A DNA stretch of 60,828 nt from Nocardiopsis listeri NBRC 13360 (lineage in GTDB: Bacteria; Actinomycetota; Actinomycetes; Streptosporangiales; Streptosporangiaceae). The position numbers and the translations under genes were made by a program. The DNA lies in the NCBI RefSeq assembly GCF_001570765.1, contig NZ_BCSH01000052.1, positions 1-60,828 on the forward strand, read 5' to 3'. Position 1 is the stretch's first letter, and every line of letters starts with the position of its first letter. The notes under the pieces are model-generated. The model was not told where the DNA came from, made no database searches, and saw nothing but the letters and a program-made list of their open reading frames with translations. Shown here piece by piece: positions 46,997 to 56,999 of the stretch.

Positions 46997-48298
46997 TTAC
47001 GAGCCGGTGACGCGCTCCACGTCTCCGCCTAGCGCGGCGAGTCGCTGCGCGAACTGAGAGTGACCGCGGTCCACCAGATAACCAGGCGCAACGATTGTCT
47101 CACCTTCGGCGACCAGTCCGGCGAGGACCAGGGCCGCACCGGTCCGCAGGTCGTGGGCGATCACCTCGGCGCCGCGCAGGTTCGTGGAACCGTGCACGAT
47201 GGCGCGGGTGCCCTCGACCTCGATCTTGGCGCCCATCTTGTTGAGCTCGTCCGCCAGCGCGAAGCGACCATCGTAGATGGCCTCGTGGATGTAGCTCTCA
47301 CCCTCGGCCAGGGTGGCCAGAGCCATCAGCGGCGACTGGAGGTCCGTGGCGAAGCCCGGGAACGGCGAGGTCACCGCGTTGATCGGGCGCAGCGGCACGG
47401 ACGGGTCCCTCTGGACGTGCAGGACCGCACCCTCCTGGGAGAAGCCCACACCCATCTGCTCGAGCTTCCAACGGGCCACACCCAGGTGGTCCAGGTTGGC
47501 GCCCACCAGGCTGACCTCGCCACCGGTGGCGGCGACGGTCATCGCGAACACGCCGGCGTCGATGCGGTCGGCCATGATGCTGTGCTCGACGGCGGTGAGC
47601 TCCTTGACACCCTCGACGGTGATCAGACCGGTGCCGCCACCGGTGATCTTCGCGCCCATGGCGCTGAGGAAGTCGATGACGTCCAGGACCTCGGGCTCCA
47701 GGGCCGCGTGCTCGATCACGGTGGTGCCGGGAGCCAGCACGGCGGCCATGATGAGGTTCTCGGTGCCGGTGTGGGACGGAGTGTCCAGGTACAGCCGGCC
47801 GCCGCGGAGCTTGCTCGCCTCCACGTTGATGTGGTTGCGCTCGAGGTCCTCGGTGACCTCGGCGCCCAGGCGCGCGAAGCCGCGGTAGTGGAAGTCAAGG
47901 TTGCGGCTGCCGAGGTTGCAACCGCCGACGCCCTCGATGCGCGCGCTGCCGGTGCGGTGCATCAGGGCCGGAACGAAGAGCACGGAGCCACGGAAGCGGG
48001 CCGCGATCTCGGCGGGCAGGACCGCCTTCTCGGGGTCATTGAGTCCGGACGCGTCGATCACGACGGTGCGCTCGGCCTCGTGGAACGCGACCTTGGCGCC
48101 CACGTGTTCTGCGAGTTCGAGCGCGCGGTACACGTCCTCGATGACGGGGACGTTCCTCAGAACGGTACGTCCTTTGGACGCCAACAGGGCGGCCCCGATC
48201 ATCGGCAGGACGGCGTTCTTCGCGCCTTGGATGAACGCCGTTCCGCTGAGGGGGCGTCCGCCGCGGACGCGGTAACGAACCTCCTGGCCCATGCTCAT
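46997..48298 (-). CDS. murA: UDP-N-acetylglucosamine 1-carboxyvinyltransferase
   Basis: MurA transfers enolpyruvate from PEP to UDP-GlcNAc, the first committed step of peptidoglycan synthesis. It is 433 aa, with GAKNAVLPMIGAALLA at the N-terminus and the active-site Cys127 in GVGGCNLGSRNLDF, the residue alkylated by fosfomycin in sensitive enzymes (here Cys, so sensitivity is expected). Further motifs are TGTENLIMAA and PGFATDLQSPLMALA. ATG 48298 (GAAGGAG upstream) is preferred over ATG 48292 and an upstream in-frame ATG at 48334. Confidence 0.95.
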   Translation of the reverse strand: MSMGQEVRYRVRGGRPLSGTAFIQGAKNAVLPMIGAALLASKGRTVLRNVPVIEDVYRALELAEHVGAKVAFHEAERTVVIDASGLNDPEKAVLPAEIAARFRGSVLFVPALMHRTGSARIEGVGGCNLGSRNLDFHYRGFARLGAEVTEDLERNHINVEASKLRGGRLYLDTPSHTGTENLIMAAVLAPGTTVIEHAALEPEVLDVIDFLSAMGAKITGGGTGLITVEGVKELTAVEHSIMADRIDAGVFAMTVAATGGEVSLVGANLDHLGVARWKLEQMGVGFSQEGAVLHVQRDPSVPLRPINAVTSPFPGFATDLQSPLMALATLAEGESYIHEAIYDGRFALADELNKMGAKIEVEGTRAIVHGSTNLRGAEVIAHDLRTGAALVLAGLVAEGETIVAPGYLVDRGHSQFAQRLAALGGDVERVTGS

Positions 48299-48646
48299 GT
48301 GCTCCTTCGTGAGGCAGATGTGAAAAAAGGTCACCCTCGTCGGGTTCGCCTATGTGGGTTTAGACGCGGGTTTCCCCTGGAACGTTGCGACCAACTTGCG
48401 CGTGACCTGCGCGGCCAGTGAACCGGTAGGTTCGCGATGACTCTATAGCAAGGGCCGGCGGGAACCGGCCCAGCACGTGGTATACCCGCAGATCACGGAT
48501 AGAGTCCCACAAACGCCCAAAGAGGCGTTACGCCTGAGGGAGAGACCAGGGGTCGTGCGTATGGGACGCCGTTTACCTCGGCGTCGTGCACAACTCGATC
48601 CACCATACGTGCTCCCGAACCTCGATCGGCGCTTGCGTGGGCCGAA
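48299..48646. other. Intergenic region upstream of murA
   Basis: The 348-bp gap contains the murA promoter region (A/T-richer, 48430-48560). A small hairpin AACGCC-N6-GGCGTT lies at 48512-48529. No RNA family or gene was recognised. Confidence 0.4.
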
Positions 48647-48780
48647 TCACCCCCGCGTTTCGGCCCACACGCGCGATTCCGTGCCGGTCAACCGCTCGTA
48701 GATCTCCAGGTAACGGGACAGAGTGCGTTCCACCACCTCGTCCGGAAGTCCTGGTGGGGTGAAGATCGCCTCGGGCGGCG
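48647..48780 (-). pseudogene. purC: purC C-terminal remnant
   Basis: The minus-strand frame ends EAIFTPPGLPDEVVERTLSR followed by YLEIYERLTGTESRVW. The LPDEVVxxT..RY.E.YERLTG segment is the C-terminal end of PurC (SAICAR synthetase). The upstream frame (to 49015) shows no PurC catalytic sequence. In many actinomycetes purC follows purD; here only the tail remains after the purD terminator, so the functional gene must be elsewhere. The identification rests on a short stretch. Confidence 0.5.
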
Positions 48781-48864
48781 TGTCGGACACGACGCGGTTC
48801 GGGACCAAGGCGCCGAGCCGCTCGAACCACCACGGGGAGTACCGCCTCTCGGTGTCCCATGAAG

Positions 48865-48894
48865 ACGGGCCCTGGGCGATCACCCGGGGCCCGT
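48865..48894 (-). terminator. Terminator after purD
   Basis: The stem ACGGGCCC / GGGCCCGT with flanking GGG/CCC pairs (inner TGGGCGATCACCC) lies just beyond the purD stop on the minus strand. Confidence 0.65.
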
Positions 48895-48923
48895 CACGTC
48901 GTCCCGTCACGCGGGAACCCGAA

Positions 48924-50174
48924 TCAGAGTTCGGCGGCGGCGCGCTCGGCGATGTCGGAACGGTAGAAGGAACCGCGCAGCTCGATCCGGCTCGCCGCCT
49001 CGTAGGCGCGCTCACGGGCCTGACGCAGGTCCGTGCCGGTGCCCACCACGTTCAGCACTCGACCACCGTTGGACTTGATGTCGCGCACACCGTCCCACGC
49101 GGTGCCCGCGTGCAGCACGTAGGCGCCCTCCAAGGCGTTGGCGGCCTCCAGGCCACCGATGAGGTCGCCCTTGACCGGGTCGCCCGGGTAGCTCTCGGCG
49201 GCGACCACGACGGAGACCGCCGCGCCCGACTTCCACTGCAACGAACCGATCGAACCCAGTCCACCGGTGTCGGTGGCCTGTAGGACCGCGCCGATCGGGG
49301 TGGCCAGCCGGTCCAGCACGACCTGGGTCTCCGGGTCGCCGAAGCGCGCGTTGAACTCCACCACGCGTGGTCCCTTAGCGGTCAAGGCCAGACCGACGTA
49401 GAGCAACCCCTGGTAGCGGTGGCCGCGCCGGTTCATCTCGGACACGGTCGGCCGCACGACCGACTCCATGACCTCGTCCACCAACCCGGCGGGCGCCCAC
49501 GGCACGGGAGAATAGGAACCCATTCCACCGGTGTTGGGACCCTGGTCGCCGTCGTAGGCGCGCTTGAAGTCCTGGGCCGGCAGCAGCGGCAGCGCGTGCG
49601 CGCCGTCGGTGAGCACGAACAGCGACACCTCGGGACCGTCCAGGTACTCCTCGATGACGACACGACCGCACTCCCGGGCGTGCTGTTCGGCGAGGGCACG
49701 GTCCTGGGTCACCACGACGCCCTTGCCGGCGGCCAGCCCGTCGTTCTTGACGACGTAGGGCGCCCCGAACTCGTCGAGGGCCTCGGAGACCTGACCCGCG
49801 GTACGGCACGCGCGGGCCTTGGCCGTGGGCACCCCCGCGGCCTCCATGACCTCCTTGGCGAAGGCCTTGGACCCCTCCAGCCGAGCGGCCTCCTTGTCCG
49901 GGCCGAACACCGGGATGCCGCGGTCGCGCAGCGCGTCGGCCACGCCCGCCACCAGCGGGGCCTCCGGGCCGATCACGACCAGCTCGGTGCGGATACGCGC
50001 GGCGAGCTCGGTCACGGCCAACCCGTCGGTCACGTTGATGACGTGGTTCTCGGCCAGGTCGGAGATGCCCGGGTTGCCGGGGGCGCTGTGGATGCTGGTG
50101 ACGCCCGGGTCAAGGGACAGGGCACGGACGAGTGCGTGTTCGCGGCCTCCGCCGCCGAGAACGAGGGCTTTCAC
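48924..50174 (-). CDS. purD: Phosphoribosylamine-glycine ligase (GAR synthetase)
   Basis: PurD joins 5-phosphoribosylamine and glycine with ATP in purine synthesis. The 416-aa protein of the usual length starts MKALVLGGGGREHALVRAL (GTG start) and contains the ATP-grasp segments YVVKNDGLAAGKGVVV, GPEVSLFVLTDG, NTGGMGSYSPVPW and VVEFNARFGDPETQVVL. It lies 48 bp downstream of purA on the same strand, probably in one operon. Confidence 0.96.
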   Translation of the reverse strand: MKALVLGGGGREHALVRALSLDPGVTSIHSAPGNPGISDLAENHVINVTDGLAVTELAARIRTELVVIGPEAPLVAGVADALRDRGIPVFGPDKEAARLEGSKAFAKEVMEAAGVPTAKARACRTAGQVSEALDEFGAPYVVKNDGLAAGKGVVVTQDRALAEQHARECGRVVIEEYLDGPEVSLFVLTDGAHALPLLPAQDFKRAYDGDQGPNTGGMGSYSPVPWAPAGLVDEVMESVVRPTVSEMNRRGHRYQGLLYVGLALTAKGPRVVEFNARFGDPETQVVLDRLATPIGAVLQATDTGGLGSIGSLQWKSGAAVSVVVAAESYPGDPVKGDLIGGLEAANALEGAYVLHAGTAWDGVRDIKSNGGRVLNVVGTGTDLRQARERAYEAASRIELRGSFYRSDIAERAAAEL

Positions 50175-50222
50175 TGAAGGGGGCCTCTTCTTCTGTCTGG
50201 AGGAAGGACGGTGGTCGCCGGA

Positions 50223-51512
<1,290 letters not shown>

Positions 51513-51721
51513 CTACCTCTTCGCTCGATACCTGAACAGGGCTTTTCCCACCCCGGACATGGATCGGCCCCTGGCGCAAGGCAGCGACAGGGGCCGTTGC
51601 GTATTGAGGGTACACGACCAGTGGATCCTGGTCAGGTGCGCCTCGGGGCGTCTGGGACGCACCGTTCGGTGGTGCCGGATGGTGCGGGGGAGAAGGGACC
51701 GGGTCCCCTCCCCTGATCACC

Positions 51722-52138
51722 TCAGCCGTTGAGGGCCTTGTCCGCCTCGGGGCTGGACTCGCGCAGGAAGGTCGAGCAGCGCTCGGCCTCCTCGGCGTCG
51801 CCGATAGCCTCGGACGCCTTGCCCAGGGAGTGCAGCGCGCGCAGGAAGCCGCGGTTGGGCTCGTGCTCCCACGGGATCGGTCCGTGCCCCTTCCAACCGG
51901 AACGGCGCAGCTGGTCCAGTCCCCGGTGGTAGCCGGTGCGGGCGTACGCGTAGGCGGCCACCGGCCTTCCGTCGGCCAGGGCCAGCTCGGCCAGGCGCGC
52001 CCAGGCGGCGGAGTAGGACGGGAAGCGGCCGGCGACCGGGGTGGGGTCGTCGGCCGCGGCCAGGGCGTCGCGGGCTTCGGTGTCTTCGGCCAGACGTGTC
52101 TCGGGCGGCTCGTTCAGCAGGTTCTGGTGCAGGTTCAT
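51722..52138 (-). CDS. DUF3151-family conserved actinobacterial protein
   Basis: A 138-aa protein starting MNLHQNLLNEPPETRLAEDT. It is strongly conserved in actinomycetes as DUF3151, with a helical TPR-like pattern (SAAWARLAELALADGRPVAA, YAYARTGYHRGLDQLRRSGW, GFLRALHSLGKASEAIGDAE). Function unknown. ATG 52138 is preferred over ATG 52147, since homologues begin with MNxHxNLL. It often neighbours purA, as here. Confidence 0.88.
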   Translation of the reverse strand: MNLHQNLLNEPPETRLAEDTEARDALAAADDPTPVAGRFPSYSAAWARLAELALADGRPVAAYAYARTGYHRGLDQLRRSGWKGHGPIPWEHEPNRGFLRALHSLGKASEAIGDAEEAERCSTFLRESSPEADKALNG

Positions 52139-52160
52139 ACCTCCCATCCTGCCATCGAGG

Positions 52161-52820
52161 TCAGTTCGAGTCCGCTCCCCGCCACCGAGCCCGAGCGGTG
52201 GAGCCGTGCGTCACCGCGTGCGCGGCCACCGCGGCCAAGGCGAGGCCGACCGCCAGCGCCGGAACGGTCGCCCCGGGTAGGAGGTCCGGGGCCCGCCAAC
52301 CGTCGGAACCCACGTACGCGTACGGGCTCACCCGGTACAGGCCGGGAACCATGTTGCAGGCCGCCGCTCCCAGGAGGATCCCGGCGAGAACGAGCAGCCC
52401 GGAGGGCACCGCGTTCAGGAAGGGCGCCAGCAGGTACACGGCCGAGACCGCCAGCAGGACGTTCGTGACCAGTAACCACGAGTTCTGGGCATCCGCCGTG
52501 GTCGACAGCAGCGCCGGCGCCACGGTCGTGGACAGCAGTACGCCGAGCGCGGCCACCGCGGCCGCCCTGACCCGCGTCCGGGCCCCGCCCAGACGTTCCC
52601 ACTCCCATAGACGAGGGCGGTTCGCCCGCACGCCCGCCGTGGCCGCGCACACGCACAACAGTTCGGCGATGGGGATCCGTTGTTCCTCGTTGGGCCAGTC
52701 GAACACCGCGATCGGAACCACGGCCCCGGTCAGGGCCAGCCCGAGCACCGTGGCCACGACGGCCGAGACCAGTGCGACGAGCATCGGAACCAGGGAAGGG
52801 CGTAGCGCTATGGCCACCAC
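52161..52820 (-). CDS. Membrane protein, fourth gene of the 52.2-55.4 kb set
   Basis: A 219-aa integral membrane protein with about six helices (SLVPMLVALVSAVVATVLG, VRAAAVAALGVLLSTTV, LLVTNVLLAVSAVYLLAPFL, GLLVLAGILLGAAACNMV, GATVPALAVGLALAAVAA). No family was recognised. The GTG start overlaps the upstream gene's stop in another frame by 13 bp, so the genes are translationally coupled. It is likely a transporter subunit or immunity-type membrane protein. Confidence 0.75.
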   Translation of the reverse strand: MVAIALRPSLVPMLVALVSAVVATVLGLALTGAVVPIAVFDWPNEEQRIPIAELLCVCAATAGVRANRPRLWEWERLGGARTRVRAAAVAALGVLLSTTVAPALLSTTADAQNSWLLVTNVLLAVSAVYLLAPFLNAVPSGLLVLAGILLGAAACNMVPGLYRVSPYAYVGSDGWRAPDLLPGATVPALAVGLALAAVAAHAVTHGSTARARWRGADSN

Positions 52821-54124
52821 GGCAGTTCCTCCGGTTCCACCTCACACGCGGACAGACGCTCCCCGCTCCGGGCGATCCACGCACGGACCTCGTCGGGGTC
52901 GGCGTCGGCGAACAGGCCGTCCTCGGAGGTCTCGCCCTCGAACGCCCGCGAAGCGAGCCAGGACTGAAGGCCCGTTATCACGGCCGCCCTCCGTTCTCGG
53001 GCCTGCGCGTTCCGGTCCATGGCGGCCACACCCTCGGAACCGCACACGAACAGGTCCGGTACCAGCCACGCGGCCGCGTCCCCGGGCACCTGTTGGTACG
53101 GATCCCAACCTGGATGGACGCGCATCCAGAGCACCCCGTGAGCGGGACCGTCGAGTACTTCGCTGTCCCCGGTGGCCAGACCGTGGTCGCGAACCTCGTT
53201 CGGGAGGGCGTCGGCCTGCCCATGGGCGGCGAAGACCGGGGCGGCCAGGTCGATGATCAGGGCGAGTTCGTCCGCGTGCCCCTCGTGTACGCAGTAGCGG
53301 ATCCCGTCGTGCTCCGAGCAGACCTCGTCTCCGTCGTGGGCGTAGGTCAGGAGCGGGAACGTGTACAGGTGAGGCAGGAGCGCGGCCGAGGCCAGGAGCA
53401 CGACCCCCGACATGTGCGGGACCGAGAACCGCCGGGGGACACGTAGGAACCAGGCGGCCGTCCACGCCGCGATGGTCACCGTCAGAAGGAAGAACCCCAG
53501 TCGGTAGGAACCGAGCGGAACGCTCTCCCGCATGCCCACGAAGGGCACGAGCGGGAGCTGGAGGGACGTCGCCGTCCAGGGGTCGGCGACCATCGGTAGG
53601 GCGGTGAGCACGAAGACCGTGGCGATCGCCACGGGGACGCCGAACAGCCCGCGCGCGAACAGCCCGCACAGGTAGCCGAGCAGGGTGAGCGCCACGAAAC
53701 CCGCCAGGGCGCCCAGCACCGGTATGGGGTCCACCACGCCCGCACCATGCGTGGCGACCGCGACGGTCAGCGGGATCAGTCCCACGAGGTAGGCACCCAG
53801 GCACCAACCGGTGACCGGCAGCGCGTGCCGCAGTGGGACATCCCGTCCCATGCGGGGCTGCCAGGGTTGGGCGAAGACCAGGCTCGCCCGGGTGAACCGG
53901 GCCGCCACCAGGGCCGCGGTCCCGGCCGCCACCACGACCGGCAGCCGGGCCTGGGCCCCCACCTGACCGGAGAGGTACACCCAGTCCAGGGCTCTCCAGG
54001 AGAGTGGGCTCCAGGTCCCGGCGAGGGTCAGGGCGAGGATCAGGCCGGCCGGGGCCAGGCACAGGAGCGGTGGGAGCGGCCAGAAGAGCGCGGACGCCTT
54101 CACCCGGCCCCGGAGCGTGGTCAC
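52808..54124 (-). CDS. Large membrane protein with C-terminal soluble domain (ABC partner)
   Basis: The 438-aa protein has six or seven transmembrane segments in the first 240 residues (FWPLPPLLCLAPAGLILALTL, AYLVGLIPLTVAVATHG, VLGALAGFVALTLLGYLCG). A soluble domain of about 180 residues follows, with four Cys (EVCSEHDGIRYCVHE, FVCGSEG, SACEVE). It takes the position of an ABC-2 permease next to the ATPase, with start GTG 54124 overlapping the ATPase stop by 4 nt. It does not match any permease family I know; the extra soluble domain is unusual. Confidence 0.75.
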   Translation of the reverse strand: MTTLRGRVKASALFWPLPPLLCLAPAGLILALTLAGTWSPLSWRALDWVYLSGQVGAQARLPVVVAAGTAALVAARFTRASLVFAQPWQPRMGRDVPLRHALPVTGWCLGAYLVGLIPLTVAVATHGAGVVDPIPVLGALAGFVALTLLGYLCGLFARGLFGVPVAIATVFVLTALPMVADPWTATSLQLPLVPFVGMRESVPLGSYRLGFFLLTVTIAAWTAAWFLRVPRRFSVPHMSGVVLLASAALLPHLYTFPLLTYAHDGDEVCSEHDGIRYCVHEGHADELALIIDLAAPVFAAHGQADALPNEVRDHGLATGDSEVLDGPAHGVLWMRVHPGWDPYQQVPGDAAAWLVPDLFVCGSEGVAAMDRNAQARERRAAVITGLQSWLASRAFEGETSEDGLFADADPDEVRAWIARSGERLSACEVEPEELPWWP

Positions 54125-54882
54125 GGACCCTCCCCGACCCGCTCGATCAGCCGGTCGTACGCCCGCTCGAACTCGGAGCCGTAGGGGCTTCCCCCGGAAC
54201 CGTCCTCGATGAGCGCCTTCAACTCCGGGAAGGTGCCCTGGAACTCGATCCGTCCGCCCGCGAGTACCCCGACGCGGGAGCACAGGTGTGCGACGTCCTC
54301 GATGAGATGCGTGGAGACCAGTACGGTCCGTTCCTCGCCCAACCCGGCGACGACCTCGCGCACGCGGAGCCGTTGTCCGGGGTCGAGCCCGGCCGTGGGC
54401 TCGTCCAGGACCAGGACCCGAGGATCGTGGGCCAGTGCCGCGGCGATGCCGACGCGCTGACGCTGACCACCGGAAAGGGTGCGTGTGGGTCGGTCGGCGA
54501 GGGCGGACAGGTCGACGGACTCCAGCGCCCGTAGCGCCGCCGGCCCGCACTCGCGCCGATCCAGTCCGTGCACCCATGCCGCGTACGCGACCGTGTCCGC
54601 CACGGTCAGCTCACCGGCCAGGGAGAAACGCTGGGGTACGAACCCCAGTGTTCGACGGGCCCGGGACCGGCCGACCGTGGTGGACAGGTCCTGTTCCCCG
54701 ATGAAGAGGTGTCCCTTGCGCACGGGGAGCAACGTCACGATGAGCGATAGCAGGGTGGTCTTGCCCGCCCCGTTCGGTCCGAGGAGCCCGGTGACACCGG
54801 GCTCCAGGGTCCAGGTCAGGTCGTTCAGGACCTTCTGGCGACCTCGATAGCCGAAGTCCAGTCCCTCAAGGGTGACCCGCAT
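54121..54882 (-). CDS. ABC transporter ATP-binding protein
   Basis: A 253-aa ATPase: Walker A GPNGAGKTTLL, Q-loop GFVPQRFSL, signature TLSGGQRQRVGIAAAL, Walker B VLVLDEPTAGLDP and STHLIEDVAHLC. It is of the exporter-associated (ABC-2) type without a C-terminal extension. ATG 54882 (MRVTLEGLDFGY) is preferred; ATG 54900 adds six residues. It follows the small secreted protein gene and is coupled to the large membrane protein. Confidence 0.92.
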   Translation of the reverse strand: MRVTLEGLDFGYRGRQKVLNDLTWTLEPGVTGLLGPNGAGKTTLLSLIVTLLPVRKGHLFIGEQDLSTTVGRSRARRTLGFVPQRFSLAGELTVADTVAYAAWVHGLDRRECGPAALRALESVDLSALADRPTRTLSGGQRQRVGIAAALAHDPRVLVLDEPTAGLDPGQRLRVREVVAGLGEERTVLVSTHLIEDVAHLCSRVGVLAGGRIEFQGTFPELKALIEDGSGGSPYGSEFERAYDRLIERVGEGP

Positions 54883-54933
54883 GGGTCCGTCCATTTCCAT
54901 TCGTGAGGAGAGGGAACCTGAAACGAATTCCGG

Positions 54934-55350
54934 TCAGCACCTGTTGACCCTTCCGGACGACAGTTTGTTGCCGCTCGAACTCCTGGCCTCGGTGAAGTAG
55001 GTGCCGTTGCCGTCGCAGCCGCCCGATGCGGTGAGAGAGCCGTTGGAGAATCCGGTCCGGCTCGTCTCGGCCACGACCTTGTCGGGCCAGGCGGGGCGGT
55101 GCTTGCGTACCTGGACGGTCAGGGTCACGGTGCCACCACAACCGGCCCGGGATCCGCTTCCGGAGATGGTGCCACCCGAAACGCGGGGATTGTCGGCGCC
55201 CAGGCCACAGGCCGCCGCCGTTCGTTCCATCGCGCTTTCGCCCGGAGAGGAGGCCCAGGCGGTTCCGGCCACCGATGACCCGATGAGCACGGAACCGATC
55301 ACGAGTGCGCCGATGGCGGCGATGCGTATCCCACGGTCACTGTCTTTCAC
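54934..55350 (-). CDS. Small secreted Cys-containing protein (candidate exported peptide)
   Basis: The 138-aa protein has a signal peptide (hydrophobic core IAAIGALVIGSVLIGSSVAG, cleavage near AWA|SSP). The mature part of about 105 residues is Ser/Gly/Thr-rich and has four Cys (AACGLG, RAGCGG, SGGCDG and C-terminal VNRC), likely two disulfides. The pattern GxVTLTVQVRKHRPAWPDKV recurs in small secreted actinobacterial proteins found beside ABC ATPase and permease genes. It is first in the four-gene set. A bacteriocin-like or signalling role is an inference from layout (secreted protein, ABC pump, membrane proteins). Confidence 0.75.
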   Translation of the reverse strand: MKDSDRGIRIAAIGALVIGSVLIGSSVAGTAWASSPGESAMERTAAACGLGADNPRVSGGTISGSGSRAGCGGTVTLTVQVRKHRPAWPDKVVAETSRTGFSNGSLTASGGCDGNGTYFTEARSSSGNKLSSGRVNRC

Positions 55351-55532
55351 ATTTCCTCATTCCGCGCAGGGGAGGCGTGATGGTGGAATCCCCGAAACCC
55401 TATCGGGCGTAACCGTACGTTCGGGATCAGTGGCGGATCGCTGTGCCTTTTGTGTCGATGCGCGGTGAAATGCGGTGTCGGATTCTCCGTGCCGGGAATT
55501 CCAGGTCCGGGTCTCGGAGCGGTACGGAAAAG

Positions 55533-55570
55533 CCGGTGCCCGGTGACCGTTGTCGGTCACCGGGCACCGG
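55533..55570 (-). terminator. Terminator after fba
   Basis: A perfect 17-bp stem starting CCGGTGCCCGGTGACC, with a TTGT loop, lies 36 bp past the fba stop on the minus strand. Confidence 0.85.
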
Positions 55571-55605
55571 TACGGGTCGCCGACGGGGCGGCGCCGTGGG
55601 GGGTA

Positions 55606-56628
55606 CTACTTCATCTTGTTGCCGGCGGACTTCAAGTGCTGGGCCGCCTGGACGACGCGCTCGGCCATGCCGGCCTCGGCGACCTTGCCGTAGGCGCGGG
55701 GGTCGTAGAGCTTCTTGCTGCCGATCTCACCGTCGATCTTGAGCACACCGTCGTAGTTCTTCATGATGTGGTCGACGACCGGTCGGGTGTAGGCGTACTG
55801 CGTGTCGGTGTCGATGTTCATCTTCACCACGCCGTAGCCGATCGCCTCGTGGATCTCCTCCAGGGTGGAGCCGGAACCACCGTGGAACACGAAGTCGAAG
55901 GCGTTGGCCTTGCCGTGCGCGGCGGCGACGGCCTCCTGGGCGTTCTTCAGCACCTCGGGGCGCAGCTTCACGAAGCCCGGCTTGTAGGCGCCGTGCACGT
56001 TGCCGAAGGTCAGGGCGGTCATGTAGTAGCCCTTCTCGCCCAGGCCCAGGACCTCGGCGGTGCGCAGGGCGTCCTCCGGGGTGCTGTAGAGCTTCTCGTT
56101 GATCTCGCCGACGATGCCGTCCTCCTCACCACCGACGACCCCGACCTCGATCTCCAGGATGATGCGGGCCTCCTTGGCGGAGGCGAGCAGCTCATCGGCG
56201 ATCTGGAGGTTCTCCTCCAGTTCGACCGCGGAACCGTCCCACATGTGCGACTGGAACAGCGGCTCTTCGCCCTTGGCCACGCGTTCCTTGGAGATCTCCA
56301 GCAGCGGACGGACGAAGCCGTCGAGCTTGTTCTTGGGGCAGTGGTCGGTGTGCAGGGCGATGTTCACCGGGTACTTCTCGGCGACGACGCGGGCGAACTC
56401 GGCGAAGGCGACCGAGCCGGTGACCATGTCCTTGACCGAGGCACCGGAGAGGAACTCGGCGCCTCCGGTGGAAATCTGGACGATGCCGTCGCTCTCCGCC
56501 TCGGCGAAGCCGCGCAGGGCGGCGTGCAGCGTCTGGCTGGAGGTCACGTTGATGGCCGGGTAGGCGAAGCCCTCGGACTTCGCGCGGCTCAGCATCTCGG
56601 TGTAGACCTCGGGGCTGGCGATGGGCAT
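55606..56628 (-). CDS. fba: Class II fructose-bisphosphate aldolase
   Basis: Fba interconverts fructose 1,6-bisphosphate with DHAP and GAP in glycolysis and gluconeogenesis. It is a class II (zinc) enzyme of 340 aa. The zinc and substrate motifs are ALHTDHCPKN (His96 a zinc ligand, Asp95 catalytic), EIEVGVVGGEEDG, ALTFGNVHGAYKPG and FVFHGGSGST. The ATG at 56628 has GGGAGAG upstream. A DasR-type palindrome and a candidate promoter are 160-200 bp upstream. DHAP made by DhaKL enters here. Confidence 0.96.
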   Translation of the reverse strand: MPIASPEVYTEMLSRAKSEGFAYPAINVTSSQTLHAALRGFAEAESDGIVQISTGGAEFLSGASVKDMVTGSVAFAEFARVVAEKYPVNIALHTDHCPKNKLDGFVRPLLEISKERVAKGEEPLFQSHMWDGSAVELEENLQIADELLASAKEARIILEIEVGVVGGEEDGIVGEINEKLYSTPEDALRTAEVLGLGEKGYYMTALTFGNVHGAYKPGFVKLRPEVLKNAQEAVAAAHGKANAFDFVFHGGSGSTLEEIHEAIGYGVVKMNIDTDTQYAYTRPVVDHIMKNYDGVLKIDGEIGSKKLYDPRAYGKVAEAGMAERVVQAAQHLKSAGNKMK

Positions 56629-56785
56629 GGCTTGACTCTCCCTGGTTCGGCCTGGAGCGAGCGTCCGCCGGTGCCGTACTGCGCGTGCCGGCGGGACCCC
56701 ACATGCGGTGCCCGGTGGAAGCCCGTCCGTCGGGGTGGCCCATGGGTCGTGCCGTGCGTGCGGGCGTCCACCAGGTGTCGTCACA

Positions 56786-56813
56786 AGTATCTCGAATCCC
56801 CGGAGCCGTTGAA
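56786..56813 (-). promoter_or_regulatory. Candidate fba promoter
   Basis: On the minus strand, TTCAAC (56813-56808) and GATACT (56791-56786) are spaced by 16 bp, about 160 bp before the fba ATG. The palindrome at 56816-56825 lies just upstream of the -35 box. Confidence 0.5.
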
Positions 56814-56828
56814 AAGGTCTAGACCAAA
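56813..56828. promoter_or_regulatory. DasR-type (dre-like) palindrome upstream of fba
   Basis: AAAGGTCTAGACCAAA contains the perfect palindrome GGTCTAGACC. The Streptomyces GntR regulator DasR binds a consensus close to ACTGGTCTAGACCACT; 11 of the 12 central bases TGGTCTAGACCA are matched. It is adjacent to the candidate fba -35 box and also upstream of the divergent gene at 57000. Confidence 0.6.
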
Positions 56829-56999
56829 ACGCTCCGAGGCGTCGGCGTACCCGCAGCTTACGGGGGACGAACGGCGCTCGTCAGGAGGGGTGTGAGGGAA
56901 GTACGGATTACATCCCGTTTTGGGGTTCCATGTGAGCAAGCAGGAGCTTCGAGACGACTGCTGTCGCTTTTTGCCGTGATACGCGCTACATTCGTCGCC

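Noticed and set aside
48477..48701. Small plus-strand frame of 74 codons upstream of the purC remnant
   Set aside because: No ribosome site and no conserved character; Arg/Pro-rich translation overlapping the remnant in antisense.
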